Shown here one piece after another: positions 8,501 to 15,810 of a stretch of 64,000 bases of DNA. Below the pieces are notes generated by a model. It did not search any database. It had not been told where the DNA came from and worked only from the letters and a program-made list of their open reading frames with translations. The position numbers and the translations under genes were made by a program. The DNA lies in assembly GCF_002934455.1 (NCBI RefSeq), contig NZ_PTIR01000001.1, forward strand, positions 682,001 through 746,000. Reading direction: 5' to 3'. Positions within the stretch are counted from its first letter, which is position 1; the number at the start of each line of letters is the position of its first letter. Source of the stretch: Trinickia symbiotica. GTDB lineage: Bacteria; Pseudomonadota; Gammaproteobacteria; Burkholderiales; Burkholderiaceae.

Positions 8501-10800
8501 GACGCGAACGGATTGCCGGCGTCACCGGGCAAAATCGAGATGTAGTAGCGCTTCCTCGGGTCCAGCACGACCTGACTCGGGTTCGCCGGCGTCTGCTGCG
8601 CCGCCGTCGTGCGACACACGCCGTCGCCTATGTCACAGACCGCGGGCACGTGCGCGTTGCTCGTCGGATCGAAGACTGTCTGCCCATACTCGCACGCATA
8701 CTGGCCGACACATCCGGACGCCACGACCGGCATATAACTCGTGTGGAAGTTCGTGCCGAGGCTCGGCACCGGCAACGGTGGGCAGGTTGCCGGCCGGTTC
8801 CGGCTATTGACCTGGCAAGCCGGGTCGATATAGAACGTGCGATCCTCTTCGATGATCCAGCGATAGTCAGTAATCGGGGTGCCCGTGTTCGCATCTTGCA
8901 CGGCCACCTGCAAGCCGCTGCCCGCATGGAACGTCACCGTGACGGTCTCGGCCTCGCTCGCCGTATTCTGCGAATTGACGGCCTTGTAGTGGAACCGCAC
9001 CGTCGACGTGGAAGTCCCCGTCGGCACGGTGGCGGGTATCGCGGTGAACGAGCCGTCCGCATTCAACGTCACGGTACCGCCCTGCGCCGTGCCGGACATG
9101 ACGGCCGTCATCGGCAAGCCCAAAGGATCGCTCGAATAGGCAAGCACGCCTGGCGATGACAGATGGAACGTCGAAGCGATGCTGCTCGTATAACTTTGGT
9201 CGCTTGCGCGCGGCGGGCGGCCGAGGCAGCCGTTGGCGGTCGTGCAGGCGGTCAGCGTGACGGTGGCCGTGATCGCGGCGTTGCCGTTCGCCTGGTAGAC
9301 GAAGCTGTCCGACGTCGTGCCCGCATTCGGCACGTAGGTGAACGTCCCATCGGAATTCAACGTCACCGTGCCGCCCTTCGCTTGGGTCAGCAACGTGACG
9401 CCGTAGATGCCGGTGTTGCTCCCGATGACGCCTTTCGTCGGGTCCGAGACCGTCAGCGGCGTGTTCATGTCGAAATAGTAGTGACCGGCCTTCGCGACGG
9501 CCGTATCGCCGCCCGTCGTCGCGGTCGGTACAGCGCCACCGTTGACGCTGACATAGGCCTGCATTCCGCCGTCGCGCTGATTGTTCGTCGACAGGCTCAG
9601 CTCACGGTCGAAGACAGGCAACGCTGCCGCGCCCGTGACCGGTGCATTCATCATCACGTCGTACGTCTTGCCGGCAGGCAGAAACACTTCATTCTGAATC
9701 TTCGGAAGGCCGGGAAGCACGTTGCCGTCTTCCGCGATCAACGCAAAACCCGGGGTCGGCGCGCTGCCCGCCGGCAAACCCGCCACGGTCTGCGCACCAA
9801 CGACGGACGGTACGTGCATGCGCAACCCGGCGTTGACGAAGCGCAGCATCACTTGCCCTGTTCCCGCGGGGGCCGCTGCCGAAAACTGCGAGCGGACCGC
9901 ATTGGTCCGGTCGAAGGACACGCCGTTGATCAGGTAGTAGCGCGGGTCGTAGTTGACGACGGGCGGATAGCAGGTGCCGTACGTGCTCGATGTCGGATCG
10001 CCGCACTGCCCCGGCTGACCGGACCATACCTTCGTCTCGCTGAAGCCGTTCGTGACCACGGCCTTCGCGACCGCCGCGTTTTGCACCGGGTCGATTTCGC
10101 TCAAGAGCAAGGGGACATCAGCGTCATAGTTGACGCCCGGATAAGCCTGCGCCTGCGTCGTTCCGTTGGCGGGCGTGCGAACGACGAGCACGCCATAGAG
10201 CCCCATGGGTCCTTGGATTGACGGATGCGTGCCCGATTCGATCAGATAAGTGCCGGGCCGCAGGTTGTTCCATGTCAGCGCGGTCGTCGAACCGTTCGAC
10301 ACTTCCGTCGAAAACGACTGCACGCGCGGCCCTTGCGCCGGCGGTGTGAATTTCGCGGCCGTGGCGCTCGTCGCGCTGCCCGCGATCGGCCAGGTCGCGA
10401 CCTGCGGCGGATGCGCGGGGCTCGGCGTCGACGTGGCGCTCGCTCCGAGTCCGCCGCCGAGCTGACCGATGATCGAGAGTGACGTCGGAACCTGCCCGGG
10501 GAGGCTGTTGGTGAGATTGATCGTCAACGGGCCGGGCGGGACGCTAATGACGACGGGCGACCATCCAGTCCCGGCATTGGCGTTCGACGCCGCGCAAGTA
10601 GCGGGTGCCGTCACCGTGCCGCAGACGTAGCCCCACATCGGCACGCTCTGACCGTCGGGAAGATTGGCCGTCGAGGCCTTCACCGTCAAGTTGACGCTTT
10701 GCGCAAGCGCCATCCCACTCGTGAACGCGAGTATAGAAGCCGCTACTGCCGCCGTCCTGGCGAGACCCATGATCGGTGCTTTAAGCACATCGGTTCTCAT
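2581..10800 (-). CDS. Giant exported multidomain protein (degenerate cupredoxin, cadherin-like, SD-repeat-like, IPT/TIG, beta-helix)
   Basis: 2739 residues with a Sec signal ending in MALAQ. Residues about 35-430 resemble the first two cupredoxin domains of multicopper oxidases (LPDGQSVPMWGYVCG, then MGLYGVLVV), but the histidine pairs are lost: the HSH position reads ESGT near residue 190. Residues about 450-625 are two cadherin/VCBS-like repeats (GGTVTLNSDGTFTYVPN and GGTVTLNADGSFTAIP). From about 830 there are SD-repeat B-like and carboxypeptidase-regulatory-like segments. An IPT/TIG segment lies near 1855 (VTIGGQAATIVSWSDTQIKV). Residues about 1940-2660 form a parallel beta-helix (many GGG-V-N-N-x-V steps), closing with GQVDIGAVEY. 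Its stop overlaps the next gene. It is probably a surface scaffold or substrate-binding partner exported by the upstream secretion system; direct catalysis seems unlikely from the missing ligands. Confidence 0.85.
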   Translation of the reverse strand: MRTDVLKAPIMGLARTAAVAASILAFTSGMALAQSVNLTVKASTANLPDGQSVPMWGYVCGTVTAPATCAASNANAGTGWSPVVISVPPGPLTINLTNSLPGQVPTSLSIIGQLGGGLGASATSTPSPAHPPQVATWPIAGSATSATAAKFTPPAQGPRVQSFSTEVSNGSTTALTWNNLRPGTYLIESGTHPSIQGPMGLYGVLVVRTPANGTTQAQAYPGVNYDADVPLLLSEIDPVQNAAVAKAVVTNGFSETKVWSGQPGQCGDPTSSTYGTCYPPVVNYDPRYYLINGVSFDRTNAVRSQFSAAAPAGTGQVMLRFVNAGLRMHVPSVVGAQTVAGLPAGSAPTPGFALIAEDGNVLPGLPKIQNEVFLPAGKTYDVMMNAPVTGAAALPVFDRELSLSTNNQRDGGMQAYVSVNGGAVPTATTGGDTAVAKAGHYYFDMNTPLTVSDPTKGVIGSNTGIYGVTLLTQAKGGTVTLNSDGTFTYVPNAGTTSDSFVYQANGNAAITATVTLTACTTANGCLGRPPRASDQSYTSSIASTFHLSSPGVLAYSSDPLGLPMTAVMSGTAQGGTVTLNADGSFTAIPATVPTGTSTSTVRFHYKAVNSQNTASEAETVTVTFHAGSGLQVAVQDANTGTPITDYRWIIEEDRTFYIDPACQVNSRNRPATCPPLPVPSLGTNFHTSYMPVVASGCVGQYACEYGQTVFDPTSNAHVPAVCDIGDGVCRTTAAQQTPANPSQVVLDPRKRYYISILPGDAGNPFASGAGAPVPVDPNNPSGPTRQFSIALDCPSGPSGADFAPGTGKCGHGMGGAPIAAGQKGVSVVLQQTPFQTAKVSVFVFEDDSPLNGEVDVHGGSDNFGTAREPGLGGFEIKLWDDAGGTGDATGQMTYDMFNMPLSNSLQGTIDPTTGLNACPISAASDGIVGMIPTCPNYESDGKTPSPLAGQAVIANLMPGRYGIVATPAADRIARGEQWLQTNTLDGQKAHDSFIKIGGPAYFQEFGPAGFHVSIGFANPKIINDRLPGVCAGTTCTSGVTGRVTNLHYSRPPNENLYGSQSRKPLSFTQCYVSLGSTDGDDIAFTKCNEDGTFSFSGLPAGTWRVTVFDQWNDQIVDGLASAFTLQPGQTLNVGDIAVLQWQTNLYTRTFLDLAGDGVSHDSDPGLAMVPMNIRFRDGSYSNLGVTDMNGYMSFNEVFPLFNWYVAETDTTRYKQTGVHVVYDAGGPPDGTPGGGTSTIAANLANTKESSTAHLPTNLRVPGAVYCDNADCNGFSIANGPGSSTSNPSTGRIDPPWVTTEGWQGFSGQAGFIEFGKKPFATGENGGIRGEVVYASTRAFDDPTLTVHARWIPNIPHVTVNLYQEGTAEDGTASLKLVDTTQSSSWDDWAQGFRLNGVPNMNCPGQETNDPFFFTLKNSPTTLNPNHPLPHNSQFKCYDGMHVFNQLQPAPYDGMYQFPSVTARNPSTGLPIGTNCKICVRNPTGDGTWMLPAGKYVVEVIVPPGYELMKEEDKNILIGDNFIAPVTQEFAALSNIFILPDQAAVNSAYNKNNAQNPTTNLGSVTYPREEGDTGTTETYWPCVGELRIVPDYLSLFPEAQEVSPFAGASRHLCDRKEITLTDQITAEAKFYLFSSTHVSSHYTGFMLDDFSSEFDPYSPQFGEKFAVPNVPVSIKDFAGNEIERVYSDQWGIFNGLTYSTWEVNPPNPTGYAPTMMVACMNDPDMPDPAHPGKTIRDPLYNPGYSQFCYEIPFMPGQTQYMDTPVVPVQAFADGYNPPDCAYPDATPAVSTVTGDSLPGGGSGPWVSAAGNTVTINALGDQQVPNNGYTGPQATTAPFNEKFIKRHYGFGTRGTGSKVTIGGQAATIVSWSDTQIKVQVPALTAAQSSCTVPQLGLPAGTPQALCGELVITAANGKQSIDAVTVTIGGKTPTYVNGENATNNAIQAALDNASPGDMVIVGPGNYQEMLLMWKPVRLQGVGAPSVVVNANTHPSGKMDPWRRQTACLFGVALNGAMISSTNPYDPSGAYSCPAAMQRQVDPIPFEPIVGWDSTLNGDLAELLMEPTLMGAYEGAGITVLAKGVRDVPVNGALQPDPNCTANGICTPLTNSAADCSTYPSNFLCNPSSIDGMTFSNSSQGGGGIFLHGWDHNMQVANNRVQANAGTLTGGITIGQVEVPDATIAADGVTEVPFGYNQNVNVHHNSVTSNAAYGDEINSTTPASAGGVTFCTGADYYHFNYNWVCGNISSGDGGGLAHFGFSYNGDISHNWVLFNQSNNPTLPTYGGGIVAMGVPPDGTFCENSTVDVDCAPQLTDGAGPGLVIDSNLLIGNTAESGKGGGLRLQLINGTDVQRSPSDPSKWYSVKVTNNIIGDNVAGWAGGGVSLQDAVNVSFINNTVVSNDATASSGVLFNTDGATQANVGPPNCTTVGGETTCQPITTSTNQPAGLETAPHTANLVTAFAGASGACPAGVSNCTQVSSPVIANNIFWQNRTFHITVGGLNAGIQGLQNIVTLNPTLNQAGHPTGYCPAGAVYWDIGVAGDTAASNHGSGFTLSPTYSILTDATDYTGQNNVGGNPAVVSQYCNGSRMPPEAGGNGIQVPPGIADAVLPNPLFSLQPSATPDEGNNWINLQYGPISLFNEALVAGRPGYNVPLGNYAIQSNSPAIGSATAQGAPAYDFFGNPRTPRKNGQVDIGAVEYVSTPTLGGLLAGMPFLPLPVGGSQNGTIGLARSHGVSFTGTPR

Positions 10801-10821
10801 TGCGGTTCCCCTTGTCTCTCT

Positions 10822-12477
10822 CTAGTTCGACTCGTTGATCGTGAAAGCTTGCGGATCGACGAGCATCATCATCATCATTCCGCCTGGGAAGATGTTGTTG
10901 GTCGTGATCTCGCGCTCATTGTGCGAATGCCACATGTAGGCGAAGCCCGCTTCCGTCGTCGGCGGATTCACGATCAGCCCGCTCGGCGGCGTCGTGCCCG
11001 TCGCGCCCACCGCGCGAATCAGCGCGTCGGGCCCGAGGTAGGCGCTGCCGGAATACCAGGCGCCGTTAGCGAAGATGTTCGGATCGGGCAACGTCACGGG
11101 ACCTCCGCTCGCGACGGTGCCGAACGGATGCGCTTCCAGCGGCTTGTCGTGATCGGCGCACCACTCGAAGTAATTCGGCGCGAGAGGATCGGCTGTGTAA
11201 TAGCCGTTCGCATCGGGAGTACAGACGACGCTCTTGCCGTTGTAGCTCGTATGCAGTGTGTCCGTGGGACGGACGTTGTAGACGCTGCCGGGGCCCGACG
11301 TCGTATTGCCGTAGACGTCCCAGTTCAGGCCCTTGCCGGTCCAGTAGAAGATGCCGTCCATCGCGATGCCCGGCGTCGTCGTCGTCGTGAAGAGCAGTGG
11401 CCCGGCAAGCTTCGTCGGATCGGTCGCGGCGAGCAGCAGATTGCCGTCGCGCGCGAGGATGCGTACGTGATTGCCATGCTCGTGGAACGGGTGCTGCCAT
11501 CGCCCGGTGCCGATGATCCGCAACAAGACGAGTTCGCCCGGATGCATGTGCGGGTTTCCGTTATAGGGCTGGTGCGGATACGCCGGCGCATAGTTCGCAT
11601 CCATGTCGTCCGGCATCGAGCGGCCGTTGATCATGAAGTACGCAGGGTGATAGGGCTCGGTCTGGATGTTCATGCAACCTGTCGGCTGCGTGCAGGCGAC
11701 GTTCGCTTGCTGTTCGGCCTGCAGATGAATACGCGGGTCGATCTCCGAGAACTGGAAGAGATACTCACGGTCGTAACAAGTTTCGCTATGGTTGTACGCC
11801 GCCGCCGCGTCACGGTAGTCAGGCTGCCCGTCAGGCAGCGTGGCGCTCACGGCCCGGCATCCGGCGGGCACGACAGCCGTTCCACCGCTTGCCGGCAGTA
11901 CGACGAGCGCACCGTACAATCCCATCTCGACTTGCAGATCGCCCTGCGTGCCGCTGTAATATGCGTGCGTGCCCGCCGTCGTGGCGACGAAGCTGTACGT
12001 GACGGTTCCGCCATGCACTGCCTCGCGCGTGAGCAGCCCTGGCACTCCGGTCAGCGCAGCCGGACACGTACCGTCCGTATTCAGCTTGGCGGCGCACACC
12101 TGAAAGCCCGGAAACAGCATCGACGTATTCCCGGCGGCTGCGGGCAGATTGTTCGTCAGCGTGATCGTCACGACGTCGCCCTGTTTCACGATCAACGTCG
12201 GCCCCGGAACCTGCATGCTCTGGCAGTTGGCGCCGTCGAGCGGATTCGCGCTCGGCAAGAAGTTCACCGTCGTGCGCGGATTGCAGCCGTAGCCCCACGA
12301 GTAGATGCTTTGCCCGTCGGGCTGATTCACGCGGTTCTGTTCCGCTGTCAGATCGAACGTCGGGCCCGCGACGCCGGGAACGGCGGCGCGCACGGCCACC
12401 GAAAACAGCATGCCGACGAAGATCGCGACGAATCGCGCGAGCCTCGCGTTCCATGTCTTCCATGTAATGTGGCTCAC
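10822..12477 (-). CDS. Multicopper-oxidase-like protein, trinuclear half without type 1 cysteine
   Basis: 551 residues from a GTG start; AGGAGG lies 6 nt upstream and overlaps the stop of the previous gene, so the two are coupled. The N-terminus is a signal peptide (VAIFVGMLFSVAVRAA). The first cupredoxin domain (PGPTLIVKQGDVVTITLTNN) has lost its second histidine pair: the site reads AYYSGTQ. The last domain keeps HPFHEHGNH (H329, H332, H334) and WHSHNERE (H517, H519), followed by a Gly-Met-rich PGGMMMMM. The usual Cys of the HCH motif is Ser518. So this chain offers four trinuclear-type His ligands but no type 1 copper Cys. It shares its N-terminal pattern (PDGQSI..WGYGC) with the giant protein. 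Probably works with the neighbouring oxidase chain; the substrate is unknown, metal oxidation being one candidate. Confidence 0.85.
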   Translation of the reverse strand: MSHITWKTWNARLARFVAIFVGMLFSVAVRAAVPGVAGPTFDLTAEQNRVNQPDGQSIYSWGYGCNPRTTVNFLPSANPLDGANCQSMQVPGPTLIVKQGDVVTITLTNNLPAAAGNTSMLFPGFQVCAAKLNTDGTCPAALTGVPGLLTREAVHGGTVTYSFVATTAGTHAYYSGTQGDLQVEMGLYGALVVLPASGGTAVVPAGCRAVSATLPDGQPDYRDAAAAYNHSETCYDREYLFQFSEIDPRIHLQAEQQANVACTQPTGCMNIQTEPYHPAYFMINGRSMPDDMDANYAPAYPHQPYNGNPHMHPGELVLLRIIGTGRWQHPFHEHGNHVRILARDGNLLLAATDPTKLAGPLLFTTTTTPGIAMDGIFYWTGKGLNWDVYGNTTSGPGSVYNVRPTDTLHTSYNGKSVVCTPDANGYYTADPLAPNYFEWCADHDKPLEAHPFGTVASGGPVTLPDPNIFANGAWYSGSAYLGPDALIRAVGATGTTPPSGLIVNPPTTEAGFAYMWHSHNEREITTNNIFPGGMMMMMLVDPQAFTINESN

Positions 12478-12487
12478 GGCAGTCCTC

Positions 12488-14038
12488 CTAAGAGCACTTC
12501 TTCGTCGTGGGGTCGACGGCGTTGCAAATATGGACCTCGGTCATCAGGCCGCCGAAGTTCTCGGCGTCGTTCGCGAGGTGATCGAGATTCGGCGTGTAGA
12601 GGTAGAACGTCGATCCCACCGGATACATCGTCGTGTCGCTCGCGTCGAGAATGAGATCGAGCGACTCTCCGCCCCCCAACGTGATCGAGTTCGTGAAGTA
12701 CGTCATGTCGTTGCCGGCCATGTCGCGCAACAGCCTCGCGTTGATCCCGATCACGTGCATCGGGATGCCGAGCGACGCGAGTGTCTGGTACTCGGTGACG
12801 TCGAGATCCGAAATCCGCAGCAGCGCCCTGCCGCCAGCCGGGATGTTGATGAGCGTCGGCAGCGGCTGCGAGTAGTGCGATGTGCCGTCGGCGACTTGCG
12901 TCGTCAGCGGGTTCGGATTGACGGTGTCCGGATAGCCGCGCCCGTTCAAAAGGAAGTACTTATCCTTCATGTCGGTGAACGGCTCAGGATTGAACGTCAT
13001 CCCGATGAAGTGGAAGTTTGGGTCGAAGCCGTGAATCTGGATCGGGTACTCGACGTCATAGGCCGTCGAGCCATCACCGTCGTTGTAGGCGTAAAGGGTC
13101 GGCGCGCCGCTCTTGTTGAGCGCATGCAGCACGCTGTTCGCCGCCGGCAATGGCGTCGAGCACAGAATGTCCGTGCCGGCGCCGCGCTGCGGATTGTGGA
13201 TGTCCGCGCCGCAGGCGGTACGCGGATCGAGCTGCTGAGCGAGCAGCCCCTGGTAAAGCGAAGCCCCTGCCGGCACGCGATTCTGCCTCGGCCGCACGAA
13301 GATCTGGCCGACCATGCCCATTTGCAAGTGCTCGGGAGGCGTGATATGGCAGTGCCAGAAGTAGGTACCGGCATCGGGTGCAAGGTAGTAGTAGGTGAAG
13401 CTCGCACCGATGTTGATCGCAACCGACGCATCGGGCACACCGTCATAGAACGAAGAGGCATTCGGGTAGCCGTGGAAGTGGACGGTGTGCCGCTCGAACA
13501 AGTCGGGCCGCATGATCATGCCGACGTTCGTGAGCGTGAGGAAGAACTCGTCGTCCTCGTCGATGGCCATCGTCGGCGCGGGGATGTTGCCGTTCATGAC
13601 ACCGATGTCCATGATCGGCCGCGGATCGACATGGCCGGAGATCAGTTGCTCGTTAGGCGGCGAGGTTGGATCGACAGCGGCGCCGTCCGCCGTCAGGCCG
13701 ACCGCGCCGTTGAACGTCGCGTCGTTGTATGGATCGCCCGGCATGTTGAAGATCGAGGGCGGCTCAGTGCCGGGCAATCCGTTGCGAATGTTCGCCAGCC
13801 CCGAAAGCGGGCCGAACGAAAACATGTACGTCTGCACGCCGTCGCCCATCGTTGAGTAGCCGTCGCCGCCCGAAATCTGCTGGCACTTGATCCCGCCATG
13901 CGACGTGTCGGTCGGATCGGGATGGGTGATCGTGGCAAATGGACATTGCACGCGAAACGATTGCGCGCGAACGGGCAACGCGAACAGCAGCAACATCAGC
14001 ATCGCGATCCCGCCGCGCGCCACGCAAGTAGCGAACAT
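12488..14038 (-). CDS. Multicopper-oxidase-like protein carrying the type 1 copper motif
   Basis: 516 residues with AGGAGG 4 nt before the ATG and a signal peptide ending in PVRAQ. One cupredoxin domain carries HTVHFHG (H184, H187, H189) and WHCHITPPEHLQMGM (H229, C230, H231, H237, M240, M242). Together these can supply a type 1 copper and half of a trinuclear site. The Cys-to-His spacing is two residues longer than the usual HCHxxxH form. The C-terminal half is a second cupredoxin domain (IPMHVIGINARLL, GGGESLDLILDAS) without copper motifs. No second HxH/HxxHxH set is present, so this chain alone cannot complete a trinuclear cluster. First oxidase gene after the pseudopilins, 172 bp from them, so it could have its own promoter. 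Confidence 0.85.
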   Translation of the reverse strand: MFATCVARGGIAMLMLLLFALPVRAQSFRVQCPFATITHPDPTDTSHGGIKCQQISGGDGYSTMGDGVQTYMFSFGPLSGLANIRNGLPGTEPPSIFNMPGDPYNDATFNGAVGLTADGAAVDPTSPPNEQLISGHVDPRPIMDIGVMNGNIPAPTMAIDEDDEFFLTLTNVGMIMRPDLFERHTVHFHGYPNASSFYDGVPDASVAINIGASFTYYYLAPDAGTYFWHCHITPPEHLQMGMVGQIFVRPRQNRVPAGASLYQGLLAQQLDPRTACGADIHNPQRGAGTDILCSTPLPAANSVLHALNKSGAPTLYAYNDGDGSTAYDVEYPIQIHGFDPNFHFIGMTFNPEPFTDMKDKYFLLNGRGYPDTVNPNPLTTQVADGTSHYSQPLPTLINIPAGGRALLRISDLDVTEYQTLASLGIPMHVIGINARLLRDMAGNDMTYFTNSITLGGGESLDLILDASDTTMYPVGSTFYLYTPNLDHLANDAENFGGLMTEVHICNAVDPTTKKCS

Positions 14039-14210
14039 ATGACCTCCTGGAATCTGGTCATCTCCGCGCGATCCGCTGCGGGATCATCGTTCCGTCCCGC
14101 TCGGCGACCGTGCTGTCATCACGCTCATCCCCGGCATGTCTTATTGTGCTTAGCGCATGCGGAACGCGGCATGGGTGAAGCTCCTACAGCGGAGGTAGGG
14201 CAAGCCAGAG

Positions 14211-14843
14211 TCAGCGGCGGGGACTACCGGGTGGGCGGATGAACGGCATCGACGAAGACTGCGACCACGGCGCCGAAGGCACGCCGGCCGCGGTATTGCC
14301 GCGCCATCCGGGCGGCGGATAGAAGAACTTCCAGTCCGAATAGGTCTGCGCCTTGTCGAAGAACGCGAAGAGCCGCGGGAAATTCGCGTGCTTGATCGGT
14401 ACGCGATCGGAGCTGCTATAGACCCCATAGATGCCGTTGCCGTCGCGCATGAACTGCCAGTCGGTCTTGCCCGTCATCGGGTCGGGGTAGGCTCGCCGCA
14501 AATGATGAATCGGAACGGGAAAGCGCTTGTCTTCGAGAAGATCGTCGATCGTCGCTGGCAAGGTCCGGCCCGCGAGGTAGTAGCGCTGGATCGCGAGCCG
14601 ATATTGGTTGCCGACGAACAGCAGCTCCTCCTCCTGGCGCCGCTGCTTTTCGAGCGCCCAGACGTCGAGGCCCGCGAGCAGCGCGATCGATGCAAGCGAA
14701 AGAGCGATCAGAAGCGCGAGCATGACGAGCCCGCGAGGTCGGCGCCGGCCGAGTGTTCCGTCGGCTCGGCGCGCAGCAGCGATTCTGCCAGATGCGCAAG
14801 CGCTCACGCGAACGTGCGCGCCGATTGACAAGCCCGCCTTCAT
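14211..14843 (-). CDS. Pseudopilin-like type II secretion protein
   Basis: 210 residues. A long basic leader (to RRRPRG, about 38 residues) precedes a hydrophobic helix LVMLALLIALSLASIALLAG, the class III prepilin pattern with cleavage after Gly. Unlike its neighbours it lacks Glu at mature position 5 (Ala there). The sequence then runs EKQRRQEEELLFVGNQYRLAIQRYY, which I associate with pseudopilins of Burkholderiales secretion clusters, and YPDPMTGKTDWQFMRD. The start overlaps the stop of the preceding pseudopilin gene (ATGA), so the two are translationally coupled. Likely a minor pseudopilin at or near the tip; the missing Glu5 would fit a GspK-type tip role, but the protein is shorter than GspK. 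Confidence 0.75.
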   Translation of the reverse strand: MKAGLSIGAHVRVSACASGRIAAARRADGTLGRRRPRGLVMLALLIALSLASIALLAGLDVWALEKQRRQEEELLFVGNQYRLAIQRYYLAGRTLPATIDDLLEDKRFPVPIHHLRRAYPDPMTGKTDWQFMRDGNGIYGVYSSSDRVPIKHANFPRLFAFFDKAQTYSDWKFFYPPPGWRGNTAAGVPSAPWSQSSSMPFIRPPGSPRR

Positions 14844-15250
14844 TTCGCCGCTGCCTGTGCCGCCGCTGATGAAGGTGCCGGCGCGGCGGCGCGCACCTCG
14901 CTTGCCGGCCCCACGTCGTAGACACCGCTCTTCGACGTGTCGGGAGAAGCGATGACGGTCCAGGCCGTGCCGCCGCTCACCGGATCCACGGGAATACTGC
15001 GCAGATAGTGCTTCGCGACGAGGTCATCGAGCGTGTCCGGGTATTGGCCATTGTCCCCGTAGTATTTGTCGATGGCATCGCGAATCACCGAGATGTTCTG
15101 CTGCTGCACCTGACTCTTGCCGCGCTCAATGCTGTGAAAGTATTGCGGCAATGCGATCGTCAGCAGCAGCCCGATGATCGCCATGACGACCACGAGCTCG
15201 ATCAGCGTGAACCCTCCAGAACAGACTACATGTTTGCTCGAGCGCTTCAT
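14840..15250 (-). CDS. Pseudopilin GspG-like
   Basis: 136 residues from the ATG at 15250, 9 bp after the previous stop, with GTGAGG upstream; an ATG at 15265 is an alternative. The leader MKRSSKHVVCSGG is followed by FTLIELVVVMAIIGLLLTIA with Glu at mature position 5, the classic type IV prepilin signature. After the helix: IRDAIDKYYGDNGQYPDTLDDLV and SIPVDPVSGG, as in GspG-type pseudopilins. The tail is Ala-rich. Processed by a prepilin peptidase (none is encoded in the window) and assembled in the pseudopilus of the secretion machine encoded here. Confidence 0.85.
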   Translation of the reverse strand: MKRSSKHVVCSGGFTLIELVVVMAIIGLLLTIALPQYFHSIERGKSQVQQQNISVIRDAIDKYYGDNGQYPDTLDDLVAKHYLRSIPVDPVSGGTAWTVIASPDTSKSGVYDVGPASEVRAAAPAPSSAAAQAAAK

Positions 15251-15258
15251 GAGCGGCC

Positions 15259-15807
15259 TCACCATTCTTTGTACGGAATGCCGTTGAGCCCGACGCCGTC
15301 CGACTTCGAGCTGACGTCGAAGATGTCGTCGTCGCTCACGCTCGAGCCCGGGCTGTCGCCGCCCTGCGCGCCTTCGGGCGGGACGCCGTAGGCGCGCGTA
15401 TTCCACGTTTCCTCGGCGGGCGTCGTCGGGTCCCCCGTGAAGAACGGGTCGCGCGGCACATGGCGCATAAACGTCATCAGCCCTCCGTTCGGATCCTTCG
15501 CGTCCTTCACGCCATCGACGAGCACCGTGAGCGACGGCGGATAGCCTGACGCACCGGGCGGGTGCTCGATCGCGCCGGAATCGCTCGCGTCCTTGTAGGC
15601 GTCGATCGCCGTGCGGATCACTCGGAGGGACACACGCAGTTCCTGCTCCTTGTCGCGCTGAACGTTCAGCTCCGCGAAGGGGACGACCGCGAGCGCGACG
15701 ATCGCCACGAGCGCGAGCGTCATGACGAGCTCGATGAGCGTGAAGCCGCGAACGCGTCCGATCGCGCAAGGTCCGCGAGGGCAAGGGTGCGCAGCGCGTC
15801 GCATCAT
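15259..15807 (-). CDS. Pseudopilin, type II secretion
   Basis: 182 residues. The leader ends in GRVRG and is followed by FTLIELVMTLALVAIVALAV with Glu5, then DKEQELRVSLRVIRTAIDAYKDA. The middle has VPRDPFFTG and WNTRAYGVPP, typical of GspG-related proteins in Burkholderiales, where a Pro-Arg-Asp-Pro turn precedes the C-terminal sheet. It follows the secretin gene with 3 bp between them and is followed closely by a second pseudopilin. This cluster thus encodes four pseudopilins in all, one at the operon head and three behind the secretin, so different ones may serve as shaft and tip. Confidence 0.85.
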   Translation of the reverse strand: MMRRAAHPCPRGPCAIGRVRGFTLIELVMTLALVAIVALAVVPFAELNVQRDKEQELRVSLRVIRTAIDAYKDASDSGAIEHPPGASGYPPSLTVLVDGVKDAKDPNGGLMTFMRHVPRDPFFTGDPTTPAEETWNTRAYGVPPEGAQGGDSPGSSVSDDDIFDVSSKSDGVGLNGIPYKEW

Positions 15808-15810
15808 GGC

